NCBI RefSeq assembly: GCF_030272615.1
Contig: NC_081414.1
Span: forward strand, 761,139,148-761,203,147
DNA length: 64,000 nucleotides
Origin: Cryptomeria japonica
Taxonomy: Eukaryota > Streptophyta > Pinopsida > Cupressales > Cupressaceae
Direction of reading: 5' to 3'
The notes under the pieces were generated by a model that was given only the letters and a program-made list of their open reading frames with translations, had not been told where the DNA came from and did no database searches. The stretch's first letter is position 1. Every line of letters starts with the position of its first letter. Of the stretch, positions 10,859 to 21,501 are shown piece by piece. Both the position numbers and the translations under genes were made by a program.

Positions 10859-10888
10859 TGTTTCCCAATTCAGAGAATTTCCAAATAT

Positions 10889-11020
10889 GATACTTGCCTT
10901 ATTTGGCATGCGCAAAATGAAAATAATGGACTTTTCACATTTGGCTAATGCCAAATTTAGTGCTAGCCAAATGGGAAAAGTCCATTTTTTTCATATGGCG
11001 TATGTCAAATAGGGCAAGTG
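10889..11020. mobile_element. Foldback MITE with 60-bp arms and 8-bp target duplication
   Basis: Positions 10891-10950 and 10961-11020 are inverted copies (about 49 of 60 positions match) separated by a 10-base loop, so nearly the whole element folds into one long hairpin. It is bordered by the direct repeat CCAAATAT at 10881-10888 and 11021-11028, as expected for an 8-bp target-site duplication. It has no coding capacity. A transcript would form a long double-stranded hairpin and could feed small-RNA production. The central part resembles 21466-21501. Confidence 0.72.
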
Positions 11021-11089
11021 CCAAATATTTAGCATTGAAACAATGTGTAAGATTCTCACTTTCTTTCTTAGTTTAATTGAATGTTTGGA

Positions 11090-13084
11090 ACTCAATTTAC
11101 ACTCAACCTCTCACTCCCACCATGTCTACCTCACGTTCCCTCCTTAGTCCCATCTCTACCCTTGCCTCCCTCTCACATTGTTTCTCCCTATCATTACCTA
11201 TTCCTCCTACCTGCTCTCTCCCCATCTATATGTATCTCCCTCCCTCTTTACCTCAATACCAATCCCTCATTGACTCATTAGCTATCTATGTCCTCTATCT
11301 ATCTCAACTCTATCTCTACCTCCTATGTCTCTCACCCATCCTTCCCTAGGCTCTAAGTATGTCACCTATATATCTCTCCCCCATATTTCTTTCCCTCCCT
11401 CTCCATTTCTCTCCCTACCTATTTCCCCCTCTTTCTTTCTTTGTGAACTCTCTCTCACCTATCTACCTTTACCCTCTCTAGGTCTCTCAATAACTCACTA
11501 TCTACCTCTCCCTCCCTCTCTCTTTCTCTTTCTTCTTTTCTCTCTCATGTTTTATCTCTCACTCCTCTCTCTCAATTATTCCTCTCCCTCCTCTCCCTCT
11601 CTTTCTATAGATATTCATCCATATCTCATTACTAACCTCTTGAGTTATCCCCCTCTATCCATCTTACATCAAGCTCTCTCCTCAAGTAGGTCTCTCACCT
11701 CTCTCTCCACGTCTAGGTATCTGACCTGTCACACTCCATCTCTCTATTTATCTCCCTCTCAGTCCACCTCTATCTCCTTTCCCTCATAGGTCCATCTCTC
11801 TCTATGAACTAGATCTCCTCTTCTCTCTCTCCCCTTACCTCTATCTCCCTTCCTTCTTTTGATCCCTCACTCTTCCTCTCTTATTCTCTCCATCTCCTCT
11901 TACGCCTCTCTCTTTATTTTTATATCCCTCCTCTTCATCCTCCCTCTCCTCTCTAGGTCTCATAATCCTTTTATTCTCCTATCCCTCTCTATCTCCCCCT
12001 CTAGCCTTACCCCCATCTCTTTCCCTCTCTCACCTATTTCCATCACTTTCTTCCTCACTCCCTCCTCTCTCTAGGTCTCTTGCCCCCTTTCTTCCCCTAT
12101 CCCTCTCTATCTTCCCCACCCTCCTTAAACCCCCATCTCACCTCTCTCTCCCCTCTAGGTATCTCACCTCCCTTCCTCTCTATGTCCTCTATCCCAAAGT
12201 CTCTCATTACCTTCATGTTTACCTCTCCCTCCATCTCTTCTTACTCCTTTATATTTGTATTTGTTATTTTGTCTCTCACCTTCACCCTCCTTCCCTTGTC
12301 TATTTCTCTTCCATGCTTTACAACACCCTCTCCTCCCCCTTTTTCCTTATCCCCATCTCAACCTCTCCCTCAATCTCCCCCCCCTCTCTCAGTTCTTCTA
12401 TCCCTCCTTTCCTCTCTTCCTCCCCTCTCTAAGTTTCTCACCCCCTTTATTCCCCCATCCTTCTCCATATCACCCTTAATCCTTACCTCACTCTTGTCTA
12501 TAGGTCTCTCAACCTCACTTTCTTCCTCATTCCCTTCCCTCTCTAGGTCTCTTCCTTACTTTCTTCCTCTCTCTCCCCTCTCTAGGTTTGTCACTCACTT
12601 TCTTCCTCACTCCTTCCCCTCTCTTGGTATCTCCCCCCCTTTCTTCTCCTCTTTACAAAAGCCTCTCTCCTAATCCCTACTTATCCCCATCTGTACATCT
12701 CCCTCAATCCCCCTTCTCTCTCTATTTGTTCTTCTATCCCTCCTATTCTTTCTCCCTCCCCTCTCTAAGTTCCTCACCCCCTTCATTCCCCCATACCTCT
12801 CTATTTCACCCTCCATCCTTACATCATCTTTTTCCTTCTCTCACCTCACTGTTGTCTATAGGTATCTTGATATCACTTCCTGCCTCCCTCCCTCCCTCTC
12901 TAGGTCTCTCCATCACTTTCTTCCTCACTCCGTCCTCTCTCTAGGTCTCTCCCCCCTTTCTTCCCCTTTCCCTCTCTATACCCCCTCCATCCTTACCCCC
13001 ATCTGTTTTCCTCTCCACCTCTACTCATTCCCTAGTTCTCCCTCTCTCCCTCTCTCTCTATTCTTCTATCCCTTCTCTTTGTTC
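11090..13084. repeat. Polypyrimidine tract, CTCTCC-rich degenerate minisatellite
   Basis: About 2 kb in which almost every base on the plus strand is C or T. Recurring phrases such as CTCTCTAGGTCTCTC and CCCTCTCTATCTCCC lack a strict period. The long Ser/Leu/Pro-rich open frames here are products of base composition, not genes. The tract is interrupted by the LTR element at 13085 and resumes at 20929-21000, with another patch at 21361-21420. Confidence 0.9.
13080..13084. repeat. 5-bp target-site duplication TGTTC (left)
   Basis: TGTTC directly precedes the LTR start TGATAAAC. The same five bases follow the other LTR at 20929-20933. Confidence 0.85.
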
Positions 13085-14310
13085 TGATAAACTTATAAGG
13101 CACTGAGGGGGGGGGGGGGGTGTGAATCGGTGAAAGAAAAAACAATATGAGTCTGATCACCAGCTTAAATAACTTAAAACATATCAAGCATAAGAGGAAT
13201 ATCACCACATAAGCTAATGCCCAATAAAACAAATTCCACATAACATAAGAGATTATACATGGAAAACCAAAAGGGAAAAACCATGGTGGGAGTTAATACC
13301 CACAAGATTCACTATCTGCATAATATAAATCTTAACCAGTTAAGGTCTTACAAATATGCCCTATTAGGAGCAGACCCGATTAGGAGCTACTCGGTTAAGG
13401 GATTTAATTGATAAGACCTGTTAGGACCTATGACCTATTAGGATCAACCTCACAAGAGGATTTAACACTCTGATATAGAGCTACCCTATTAGGGGATTTA
13501 CAAGTTAAGGCCTATTAGGACCTACCCGGTTAGGGGATTTTACTGCTAGAAAAATGTTAGGGAAACACCAGTCAAATTATCTTCATATAACACCTCTGTG
13601 TCTGATAAGACCCGCTTCAGATCCTCAAAAATTCAACAACACATTAATACAGAGATTCATTAATCATCGCATAATCAGAATCACAATATTCGCCTTCGAT
13701 CTCATCAACATACTCCTGTCTATCTCATAACTCATCACACTTTTTATAGACATCAACTGAGTCGGCTACAACCTTGGAATAATTTCCTAGTTTCAATGAA
13801 TCTAGAGAAACTAACATTGCACGCCAAACTTATGCTGGCCACCAAGATAACACCCTAAAACTAAAACAAAACTTGTGTCGTTTTACCGATTTAAGTGACT
13901 TTATCACTACCTATTAAGTGTTCATTAGAATGTCTGCTTTGTACATCAAATCTCACTTGTCCAATTGAATCTGCCAATGCAGTTATGAACATAGCTCCAA
14001 ATACCTGTCTCCATCATTGCTGTAAAACTACATTATCCAACTCTTCATGATTCACCTGTACCGGTTGTTGGAATGCAACTTTGTTCATAGTTTCCCAGTT
14101 GAGATCCTAATTACTGATTCTCTACTAAACTGAATTCTGCACTGGTTGGCTTCCAAGACTTAGATGACCACCAAAACATTGTTGCCATCAATGACAACAC
14201 AAGAATTAGTCATTAAACATGAATCTCAATCTCTTCATCACATTCACTAATCAATCATTTACCGGTTGTATATCACTAACAATCTTTACCGGTTCAGTCA
14301 AATGCCAACA
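13085..14310 (-). repeat. 3' LTR of the non-autonomous element
   Basis: It is colinear with 19711-20928. On the sense strand it begins TGTTGGCATTTGAC and ends TTATCA. The G-run at about 13109-13122 (a C-run on the sense strand) is roughly twice as long as in the other LTR, as expected from slippage. It contains the module GGGAAAAACCATGGTGGG, shared with the other copia-type LTRs here. Confidence 0.88.
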
Positions 14311-14510
14311 TTCTCCCCCTTTGACATTGATGGCAACACTTAGGAAAACAAAATTCAATTAAGTATGAAAAACAAAAAATTGACTCCATGACATATACCC
14401 CCCCTTAGCAATTACATGCTATTACAAAAAAAAATTAAAATACTTATAATACTACTCCCCAATATAATTACATCAAAATTTTGACTCTACAACTACTCCC
14501 CCTTTGACAA
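14311..14510 (-). other. Polypurine tract and additional polypurine-like boxes
   Basis: On the sense (minus) strand GTCAAAGGGGGAGAA directly abuts the 3' LTR at 14311-14325 and would prime plus-strand DNA. A second box with the same core (GTCAAAGGGGGAGTAG) is at about 14492-14507, and weaker G-runs are near 14395-14406. Several such boxes after the coding region are a known Sirevirus trait. Confidence 0.65.
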
Positions 14511-14876
14511 CAATGGCAAAGGAAAGTAAATACATACAGTTGCATAAAAAATATATCATATTTTCATAGCATATATATAGATGTAAGAGTTTAAAATGTT
14601 TTTACAATGCAATCTTAGAAAAAGCATCACTAAAATGTGATTTCAACTACTTTAGATCATTATGCTAGGTTTCCAAAATAGTGTCGGTAATCTCCACAAG
14701 TGTATTGATTTGTCCAACAAACTCCTCCATGGCATCTATGGTACTCATCTCCAGGGTTGCAAGAATAGCTTCAAATTATTTATAGGCTTCGTGAAATATT
14801 TCCACCTTTGGTATCAGTTGTGTCTGTAATTCCTGCAGTGATCTAATCCTCTTAACATGTTCATTCTCATAAGCTT
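14511..14876. other. 3' internal non-coding region of the non-autonomous element
   Basis: AT-rich sequence between the polypurine boxes and the last open segment. The minus frame is repeatedly interrupted and no motif is recognised. Confidence 0.4.
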
Positions 14877-16064
14877 TCAGCTTATGTTGAAGTTCAACAA
14901 CCGATTTTCAAAAATTGATAGCAGAGTCATTAAGGGGCTTGAATGACTCACTAAGAAGTTTAAGTTATTTCTTAGCTTCCTCCTCCTCCTTCTTTGATTA
15001 ACACAAAATAATGAAAATTTAGCAACAATGGAGAGTATTTTACCTCTAGTCTCAAGTACTTCTTTCAAATAGTCCTTATTGACATTAAGAACAACTTTTC
15101 CTTTATCAATATTAATCATTAAGTGCTATGTTCTCTTCTTCTTGTAATCCTTCTCAACACTAACATAACATGCATCCTCAAAAGATTTCATTAGTTCTCC
15201 GACATCATTAACAAGTTATCCAAGCTTGTCAGTAGGAGTAACAAATTTATCAGTATCAGTCTCTGGTAAGAGACTTGACAAAATCTCAGCAACACTTCAT
15301 ATTGTTTATGCCTCCTTCTGTTGTTCTTTCATCCTCTTCTTCTTGGCCTGGGATTGCATGGTAGTTACAATCTCCATCAACTCAGTTGAGCTCAACATAT
15401 CCATATTAATGGGTCCTTGAATACTTATTGCATCATCGTCATCTTCATCCATAATTTTATTTTTATAATCAAGTGACAAAGGTGTCACTTTAGGTTTTGT
15501 CTTTACTGTCTTCTTCTCCTCTTTCTTTTCACTTTCCTTATCCTTTGTAGTTTCCCGTACCAATGGGGGTCGTGTATCAAAACTTTGTATTACTACCAAT
15601 GGCTCCTTATCCTTCTCTTCTTCTTCATTTTTCTTTTCTCCATGTCCTTGTTCCTGTTCATGTTTCTCAAACATTTGAGCATCAATATCTTGTACATTTA
15701 CATTGTTACTAGCATCCACATCATCATTATTATTACTGATATCATCATCATCAGGGATAATCTCAAGTTCAGTTTGTGTGTTCACCGATTGATTATCCAA
15801 CACAATTTCATTAGGCTTAAAATTAGTTATCTTAAAGCCATCAAGAAGATCTTTAGCCTCAAACTTCTCCAGTTCAACTTCCTTAACTTCTTCCTCCTCA
15901 TCCAGAATCAGACCCAGTACCTTCTTCAAAATTTGTTCAATCTCCTCATGGACCGATTGGGTCTCTCCGATTAACATTCTTGTCAACCTTTTCTTCAACC
16001 TGAAAGATGACTTTGACTTAGCAAGAATTTCATGTAGCTCTTCATTAGTAGCTTTAGGTTGCAA
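14877..16064 (-). pseudogene. Acidic, lysine/glutamate-rich C-terminal ORF of unknown function
   Basis: The main open stretch (16064-15306, 252 codons) starts MQPKATNEELHEILAKS and contains VLGLILDEEEEVKEVELEKFE. A low-complexity Asp/Asn run follows (PDDDDISNNNDD), then a Glu/Lys-rich stretch (GEKKNEEEEKDKEPLV) and a basic end (QAKKKRMKEQQKEA). A shorter open piece follows at 15119-14877. Predicted disordered and helical; no enzyme motif is seen. It probably forms the C-terminal part of the coding unit that begins near 17990, now broken by stops and frame changes. It is not similar to any pol domain I know. Confidence 0.4.
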
Positions 16065-16577
16065 GTTTTTTCAGAATATATTCAATGAATTCCCTGTCTT
16101 GTTTTATGGCTGCCTACCATCTAGCATCAATTATATTATACAGTGAATTTGGAATTTTCCCTTGCAACTCAATTAGGGCCTTGTTGTATTTATTCATCAT
16201 ATAAACAATCACATCTTCTATCTATCTTTGTTCATCTTCATTAAATTTATCATACTATTTCTTCACACCAGTCAATAAACCGTACTCTTTAATGCTTATC
16301 ATTAAATTTTCAAGAGGTGTGAGCTTTGTTACCGATTTCCTCGAAGATTTTAAAGTATAAGTACCAACACCCTTTGACCTTTTATCACTGGCCCATAGGG
16401 ATTTTTTTCTCTCCTTCAGACTCAATCACTTCATCAGTATCTACCAGTTTCTATGCTTGTTGCTTTTTCCTTTTACCAGTCTTAACCCATGCAACAGGAG
16501 GTTCAAAATTCTTACCTTTCCTCCAAAACTGAATCTTAGAAGGTTTTTCCTTCTTTGTTTCTACTGGTTTCTCCTTC

Positions 16578-17990
16578 TTAAAAGTTGTTTTTTTTTGTTT
16601 TTTGTTTTTGCAGTTTTCTCCTTTCGAGCTCTTGTCTTTGCACTGGTGGGGGTACCAGTTCGAACACTTGATGTTTCGGCCTGTTGAGAAACATTCTTTT
16701 CTCTTGCTTCAACATTGGCTTCCTTTGTGAATCATGCTTTCTCTGCAAATGCTTTGACTTCCTTTCTAACCTTCTTTGCAATTACCGGTTGTTTAATTTT
16801 TGAGTGCACTTGAAGGGATCTCTCCTTGTAAGTGCCAAAATGTTTTGCTGTTGTATCTACCAGTTGGGCAAGCAAATGATCAACATATGCAACCAAAAGA
16901 TCTTTGTCTACTTCATATCCCATGTAGTACGGGGCTCAACTGCCTCCATCATGCAAGTATCTGTATCGACCATAAAACAAATTGTGTTTTCATACCGGTT
17001 GACAACCTATGTTGGTATCCTTTCCCTTGCATGCATTTTCTTCTGAAAAATATTTAAAGTATCCCCATGAAATCTTGTCAAAATCATTACCAAGCATTCT
17101 AATGTTGTATTTCATCTACATAAATGTAGGAGTGCCATCTATCCATTGAATATCACCAATACCGGGGAAACATTTGACCAAATTTAAACCTTAACCTCTT
17201 ATCCTTCATGATGGCTTCCAGGTTTAGCACAAGTTGACTCCTCAATGCCTTTGACAATTCATAGTCAACATCTTCTTTGATCATCCGATGGGAAGTGTGA
17301 ATAGTAGTAGCAGGGATGATGTTCATCCTGCTAGAATAATAGATCTGATAATCAATCACCCTAGAAGCATACTTTACTTCTGGATGATTGATATTATTCA
17401 CCATCATTTCTCTTCCATCCCATTTAGATCCTATTAAATTTTCTACATCATTCTTAGGAATGGATCTCAAAACTGGAACCTCGTCGGTGGCACAAAATCC
17501 GATGACTACGTGAATAGCTTCCTTAGAAATTTTATATGGTCAGTCGAGCCACATAAACTGTTCATGAATCTTGCTAAGAACATATCTCACAAGTTCATCC
17601 TCAAAATCATTAATGAAATTTAGGGCATGGTGAAACCATTTCTCGGTAACCCTTTTGAATTGGTCCTTCAAAATACCATTCTTATCACATAATGCTTTAT
17701 ACCGATAAAACATGGCAACAACACTAAGATCCTCTAGTTTGCAATGATAGAAAGATCTAACATCTTCAACATGTAAGACACCATAAGGAACTCCAGATTG
17801 GGTTCCGACAAGACCAATTTCCTCATATTTAAATGGGCGCCTCTTAAATTTAGGATGGGGTTTATCGGTAACATTAACTAAATGTGGGGTGACCATCTTC
17901 AATGATTTAGAAAGATAAGCAGATAATAAGACATCTGGATATATACCTTTAACCACTTCTTCACTAGGGTTCCAAACACCAACAAAACTT
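16578..17990 (-). pseudogene. Unrecognised globular ORF replacing pol in the non-autonomous element
   Basis: In one frame, GVWNPSEEVVKGIYPDVLLSA begins near 17985 and runs through MVTPHLVNVTDKPHPKF and GLVGTQSGVPYGVLHVEDV to WLD and a TGA at about 17538. The same frame continues with VIGFCATDEVPVLRS, RVIDYQIYYSSRMNIIPA and LRFKFGQMFPRYW to 17153. Later pieces (16923-16732, VDHLLAQLVDTTAKHFG; 16781-16578, basic) extend it. The layout recalls plant retroelement-associated proteins that often sit beside plant mobile domain or transposon-protein families, but I cannot assign one. The upstream 500 bp holds a TATA-like AAAATAAAAGGAAC (minus strand, near 18145), so the ORF may have had its own promoter. 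No ATG is preserved at the apparent N-terminus. Confidence 0.45.
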
Positions 17991-18457
17991 CTTCACCGAT
18001 TCCCGATCGTAGATCACACCAAAACACTTCAATCTCTGTTAAACAAGTTAAATTCTATAAACACAAACTCTGTTTTGCTTGCTCTTCGTGTGCTCTTAAG
18101 TATGCAATGTGACAAATACCATTCAAAAAGTTCCTTTTATTTTCCCATTATCTAGCGCATTAAATTCCATTACCGGTAAAACCCTAAAATGTCTTATAAC
18201 ACAATACCGGTTCACATAGCACATCAAACCTACCGATCTGATCACATAATCACTTCTTGAGACCATAATACATCAAAGTATACAGATTCAACATACCTCA
18301 TGGTCCTTTAGGGGGTATGAAATGGCTCCCTAAGCTTTTAAATAACTTAGTTTGTCAGTGAAGGGTTCTCCACACTAGGTGAAGAAATAGGATCTTCAAA
18401 TGGTTTGACTTCAGTTATCTCATTATCCTTCTTTTTCCAGATTTTGTTCATTTCAGC

Positions 18458-19648
18458 TCAGGTCTCCTCCACATCAAATTTCATCTTCCCTTTTCGGTCA
18501 ACAGATTGATTCACCTTTTCTTTGCAAAACTTTTCAATATGTCCTAGTTTATGACAATGATAACAAGCCATACCAGATGCTCTCCAAGGTCTAGCATTGC
18601 CTCTACCAGTCCTTCTTCTACAATTCATAGCTACATGACAATAGTTATAATAGATTGTGCAAACCACATTCATCCTCTTTTCCATTTCGTAAGGGCTAGA
18701 CTGGTTAGCATAGGGTCTCTACCAGCTAGGACTTCTCCGGTCATTGAAGGTTCTTTGCCAACCACTACCAGACCTCTGACTCATGTGAGGTGTTAGATTA
18801 GTTGCTCCATACCTAAACTCAACAACTCTATGTCCATGCATGTTGCAAGTGAAACAATGACCATTAAAGGTTATAAGCTTATATCCTTGATAAGTATTGA
18901 GTTTATAACCATTGACAACATCAGATATGCTTCTACAAACATTAGCAGTATGTCCTGGCTTATGACAAATGAAACAAATAGGCTTATATGATTTATTACC
19001 GATGGGTTTGTGAGTGTTAGGAGCAGGTTCACCTTCATGCATGTTGTCCTTAGTACCAAAAGACTCACCTTTCTCAAATGTATTGTAACCTAATCTAGTT
19101 GTATCACCGTTCATCCTTTGAGATTGGATTTGTTCATCAAGCATGGTAGAACTTTTGTTAAACTTTACAAGATTCTCATTAGCATCAACAAGTTATTTTG
19201 TAAGGTCTTCATTCCTTTTCATGAGAGTCTCTCTAAGAGACATTGCCATATCTAGTTCTACCTTTATCTCTTCTTTTTCTTCTTTTTACTCTTGAAAGTG
19301 TGCATATAGAGTACCATTTTCCTGATTTATCTTGAAGATCTCATGTTCTTTCTCTTTGATTTTGTCTTCTTCTGCCCTCCTTGCTTCAAGTTCTTGACTC
19401 ATCTAGATAGTTAGAGCTTCTATCCCTCTCCTCATGTTAGTCTTCTCATCATTTAGTTTCTCCACCTCATCAACTAGTGCACCTATGTTTGCTTCATTAG
19501 AAGAACTACTCTCAAAAACCTCCAATAGTTGTTTGGTTAGCTCTCTTCTCTTAGCAAGTGAAGTTTTATACTTGCCTCTCAATGTTTCCAGGGCTTCCTT
19601 AGTTTCTGCAAGTTTATGAGACATCTCTCTATAACTAATATCCCCCAT
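18458..19648 (-). pseudogene. gag-like protein: coiled coil plus several CCHC zinc knuckles
   Basis: This is a single minus-strand frame starting at ATG 19648 (MGDISYREMSHKLAETKE), 62 bases after the primer site. The first 170 residues are heptad-rich (LETLRGKYKTSLAKRREL, then IKVELDMAMSLRETLMK), a likely coiled coil. Zinc knuckles follow: CFICHKPGHTANVC is intact; CFTCNMHGHRVVEF has lost the last Cys; CTIYYNYCHVAMNC is degenerate; CYHCHKLGHIEKFC is intact. The knuckles would bind element RNA for packaging into virus-like particles. In-frame stops occur at about 19402, 19289, 19190 and 18717. The N-terminal gag domain usual for copia is not recognisable. Confidence 0.68.
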
Positions 19649-19695
19649 GTCTTCCTTAGGAGTCCTTCTCAAGCGGTTAAGCCTCAAAGAAGGTT

Positions 19696-19708
19696 GGCTT
19701 TGATACCA
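19696..19708 (-). other. Primer binding site (tRNA-iMet type)
   Basis: The minus strand reads TGGTATCAAAGCC two bases after the 5' LTR. This matches the TGGTATCAGAGC site of plant copia elements with one change. Confidence 0.8.
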
Positions 19709-19710
19709 AT

Positions 19711-20928
19711 TGATAAACTTATAAGGCACTGAGAGGGGGGGTGAATCAGTGCAAGCAAAAACAATATGAGTTTGATCACCAACTTAAACAACTTAAAACT
19801 TATCAAGCATAAGAGGAATATCACCACATAAGCTAATGCCCAATAAAATAAATTCCACATATGACAAGAGATTATATGTGGAAACCCAAAAGGGAAAAAC
19901 CATGGTGGGAGTTAATACCCACAAGATTCACTATCTGCAGAATAGAAATCTTGACCGGTTAAGGTCTTACAAATATGCCCTATTAGGAGCAAACCTGGTT
20001 AGGAGTCACCCGGTTAAGGGATTTAAATGATAATCCCTGTTAGGAGCTATGAACTGTTAGGATCAACCTCACAAGAGGATTTAACACTCTGATATAGAGC
20101 TACCCTGTTAGGGAATTTACAAGTTAAGGCATGTTAGGACCTACCCAGTTAGGGGATTTTACTGTTGCAAACTGTTAGGGAAACACCAGTCAAATTGTCT
20201 TCATATAACACCTCTGTTTCTGATAAGATCCACTTCAGATCCTCAAAAATTCAACAACACATCAATACAAAGCTTCACTAATCACTGGACAATCACAATC
20301 ACATTATTTACCTTCGATCTCATCAACATACTCCTGTCCATCTCATAACTCATCACACTTTTTATAGACATCAACTTAGTCAGCTACAACCTTGGAACAA
20401 TTTCCTAGGTTCAATGAATCTAGACAAACTTACATTGCACACCAAACTTATGCTGGCCACCTACATAACAAACTAAAAATAAAACAGAACTTGTGCCATT
20501 TTACTGATTTAAGTGACTTTATGACTACTAGTTAAGTGTTCATTAGAATATCTTCTCTGTACATCAAATCTCACTCATCCAGTTGAATCTGCCAATGTGG
20601 TTATGAGCATAGCCCCAAATACCTGTCTCCATCATCACTGTAAAATGACATCATCCAACTCTTCACGAATCACCTGTACTGGTTGTCAGAATGCAACTCT
20701 GTTCATAGTTTACTAGTTGAGATCCTAATTACAGGTTCTTTGCTAAACTGACTTCTGTACCGGTTGGCTTCCAAGACTTAGATGACCACAAAAAAATTGT
20801 TGCCATCAATGACAACACAAGGCTTAGTCATAAAAAATTAATCTCAATCTCTTCACCACATTCACCAATTAATCATTTACTAGTTGTATATCACCAACAA
20901 TCTTTACCGATTCAGTCAAATGCCAACA
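19711..20928 (-). repeat. 5' LTR of the non-autonomous element
   Basis: Partner of 13085-14310. The sense strand runs TGTTGGCATTTGAC to TTATCA and includes GATTCACCCCCCCTCTCAG near its 3' end. The flanking TGTTC (20929-20933) is the right target duplication, after which the pyrimidine tract resumes. Confidence 0.88.
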
Positions 20929-21009
20929 TGTTCTCCCTCCTGTCTTTAGCTCTCTCACTCCCTTTAATTATCTAGTTCTCTTTTTGTTCTTTTGTCACTT
21001 TATATGGTC

Positions 21010-21350
21010 TAGGTCTTAGGTACATTATTTATATGATCGAGGGCATAGGGTATATAGTTTAACTTTATGGTTGAGGTATAAGGTATAGGGTTGAGAATTA
21101 AGCATATGTGGTTATAGGGTCTATAATATTGGTATAGGGTGGAGGGTTTAGCATATGGGGTTCTATGGTATAGGGTTGAAATGGTTTTAAGTTTTATGGT
21201 TGAGGCTATCAAGTATATGATATAGAGCATAGGGTTAAGGGTATTTATTACATGGTTTAGAGTATTAGACACATACTTGACATTTTGGAGTATAATTCGT
21301 ATAGAGTTTAGAGTTTTCGATTGAAGGTAAAAGGTTTATGGGTGTGGGTC
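21010..21350. repeat. Degenerate telomere-like repeat patch
   Basis: About 340 bp with many near-copies of TATAGGGTT, GGGTTTAG and TTAGGGT. These are one or two changes from the plant telomere unit TTTAGGG, but there is no run of perfect units. It adjoins the pyrimidine tract. Confidence 0.5.
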
Positions 21351-21465
21351 TTGTGTCTGTGTTTTTCTCTCATTATTCACCCCCCTTCTCTCTTTTTGTT
21401 TTCCTCTTATCCCTCTCCAACATTTTCCCCAATTTATCAAAGGCTATAAAATTTCAATGAAAGTT

Positions 21466-21501
21466 ATTTGGCTAAAACCAAATTTGGCACTAGCAAAATG
21501 G
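21466..21501. repeat. Fragment similar to the centre of the foldback MITE
   Basis: ATTTGGCTAAAACCAAATTT and the following AGCAAAATGGG match the loop region of the hairpin at 10940-10975 at most positions. The outer arms are not recognisable here. Confidence 0.4.

Larger units (their letters stand above)
13085..20928 (-). mobile_element. Non-autonomous LTR retrotransposon (Sirevirus/copia-like ends, no pol)
   Basis: A structurally complete 7.8-kb element in minus orientation. It has LTRs at 13085-14310 and 19711-20928 (TG...CA on both strands), a 5-bp target duplication TGTTC, a tRNA-iMet type primer site next to the right LTR, and a polypurine tract next to the left one. The internal 5.4 kb encodes a gag-like protein with zinc knuckles near the 5' end and unrecognised ORFs (17990-14877). 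I found no reverse transcriptase, RNase H or integrase motif, so it must have depended on another element. Over the first 340 bp the LTRs differ at roughly 9% of positions by eye, indicating an old insertion. The LTR wording resembles the copia elements at 24598 and 52282. Confidence 0.85.

Noticed and set aside
11077-12944. Several long Ser/Leu/Pro-rich open frames on the plus strand
   Set aside because: They lie wholly in the polypyrimidine tract, overlap in more than one frame and have low-complexity composition; C/T-only DNA rarely contains stop codons.
15585-15974. Plus-strand hydrophobic ORF of 129 codons resembling a membrane protein
   Set aside because: It is antisense to the acidic ORF of the non-autonomous element; Glu/Asp codons read backwards give Phe/Ile/Leu/Ser.
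18551-18796. Plus-strand Ser/Thr/Ile-rich ORF
   Set aside because: It is antisense to the zinc-knuckle region of the gag-like gene.
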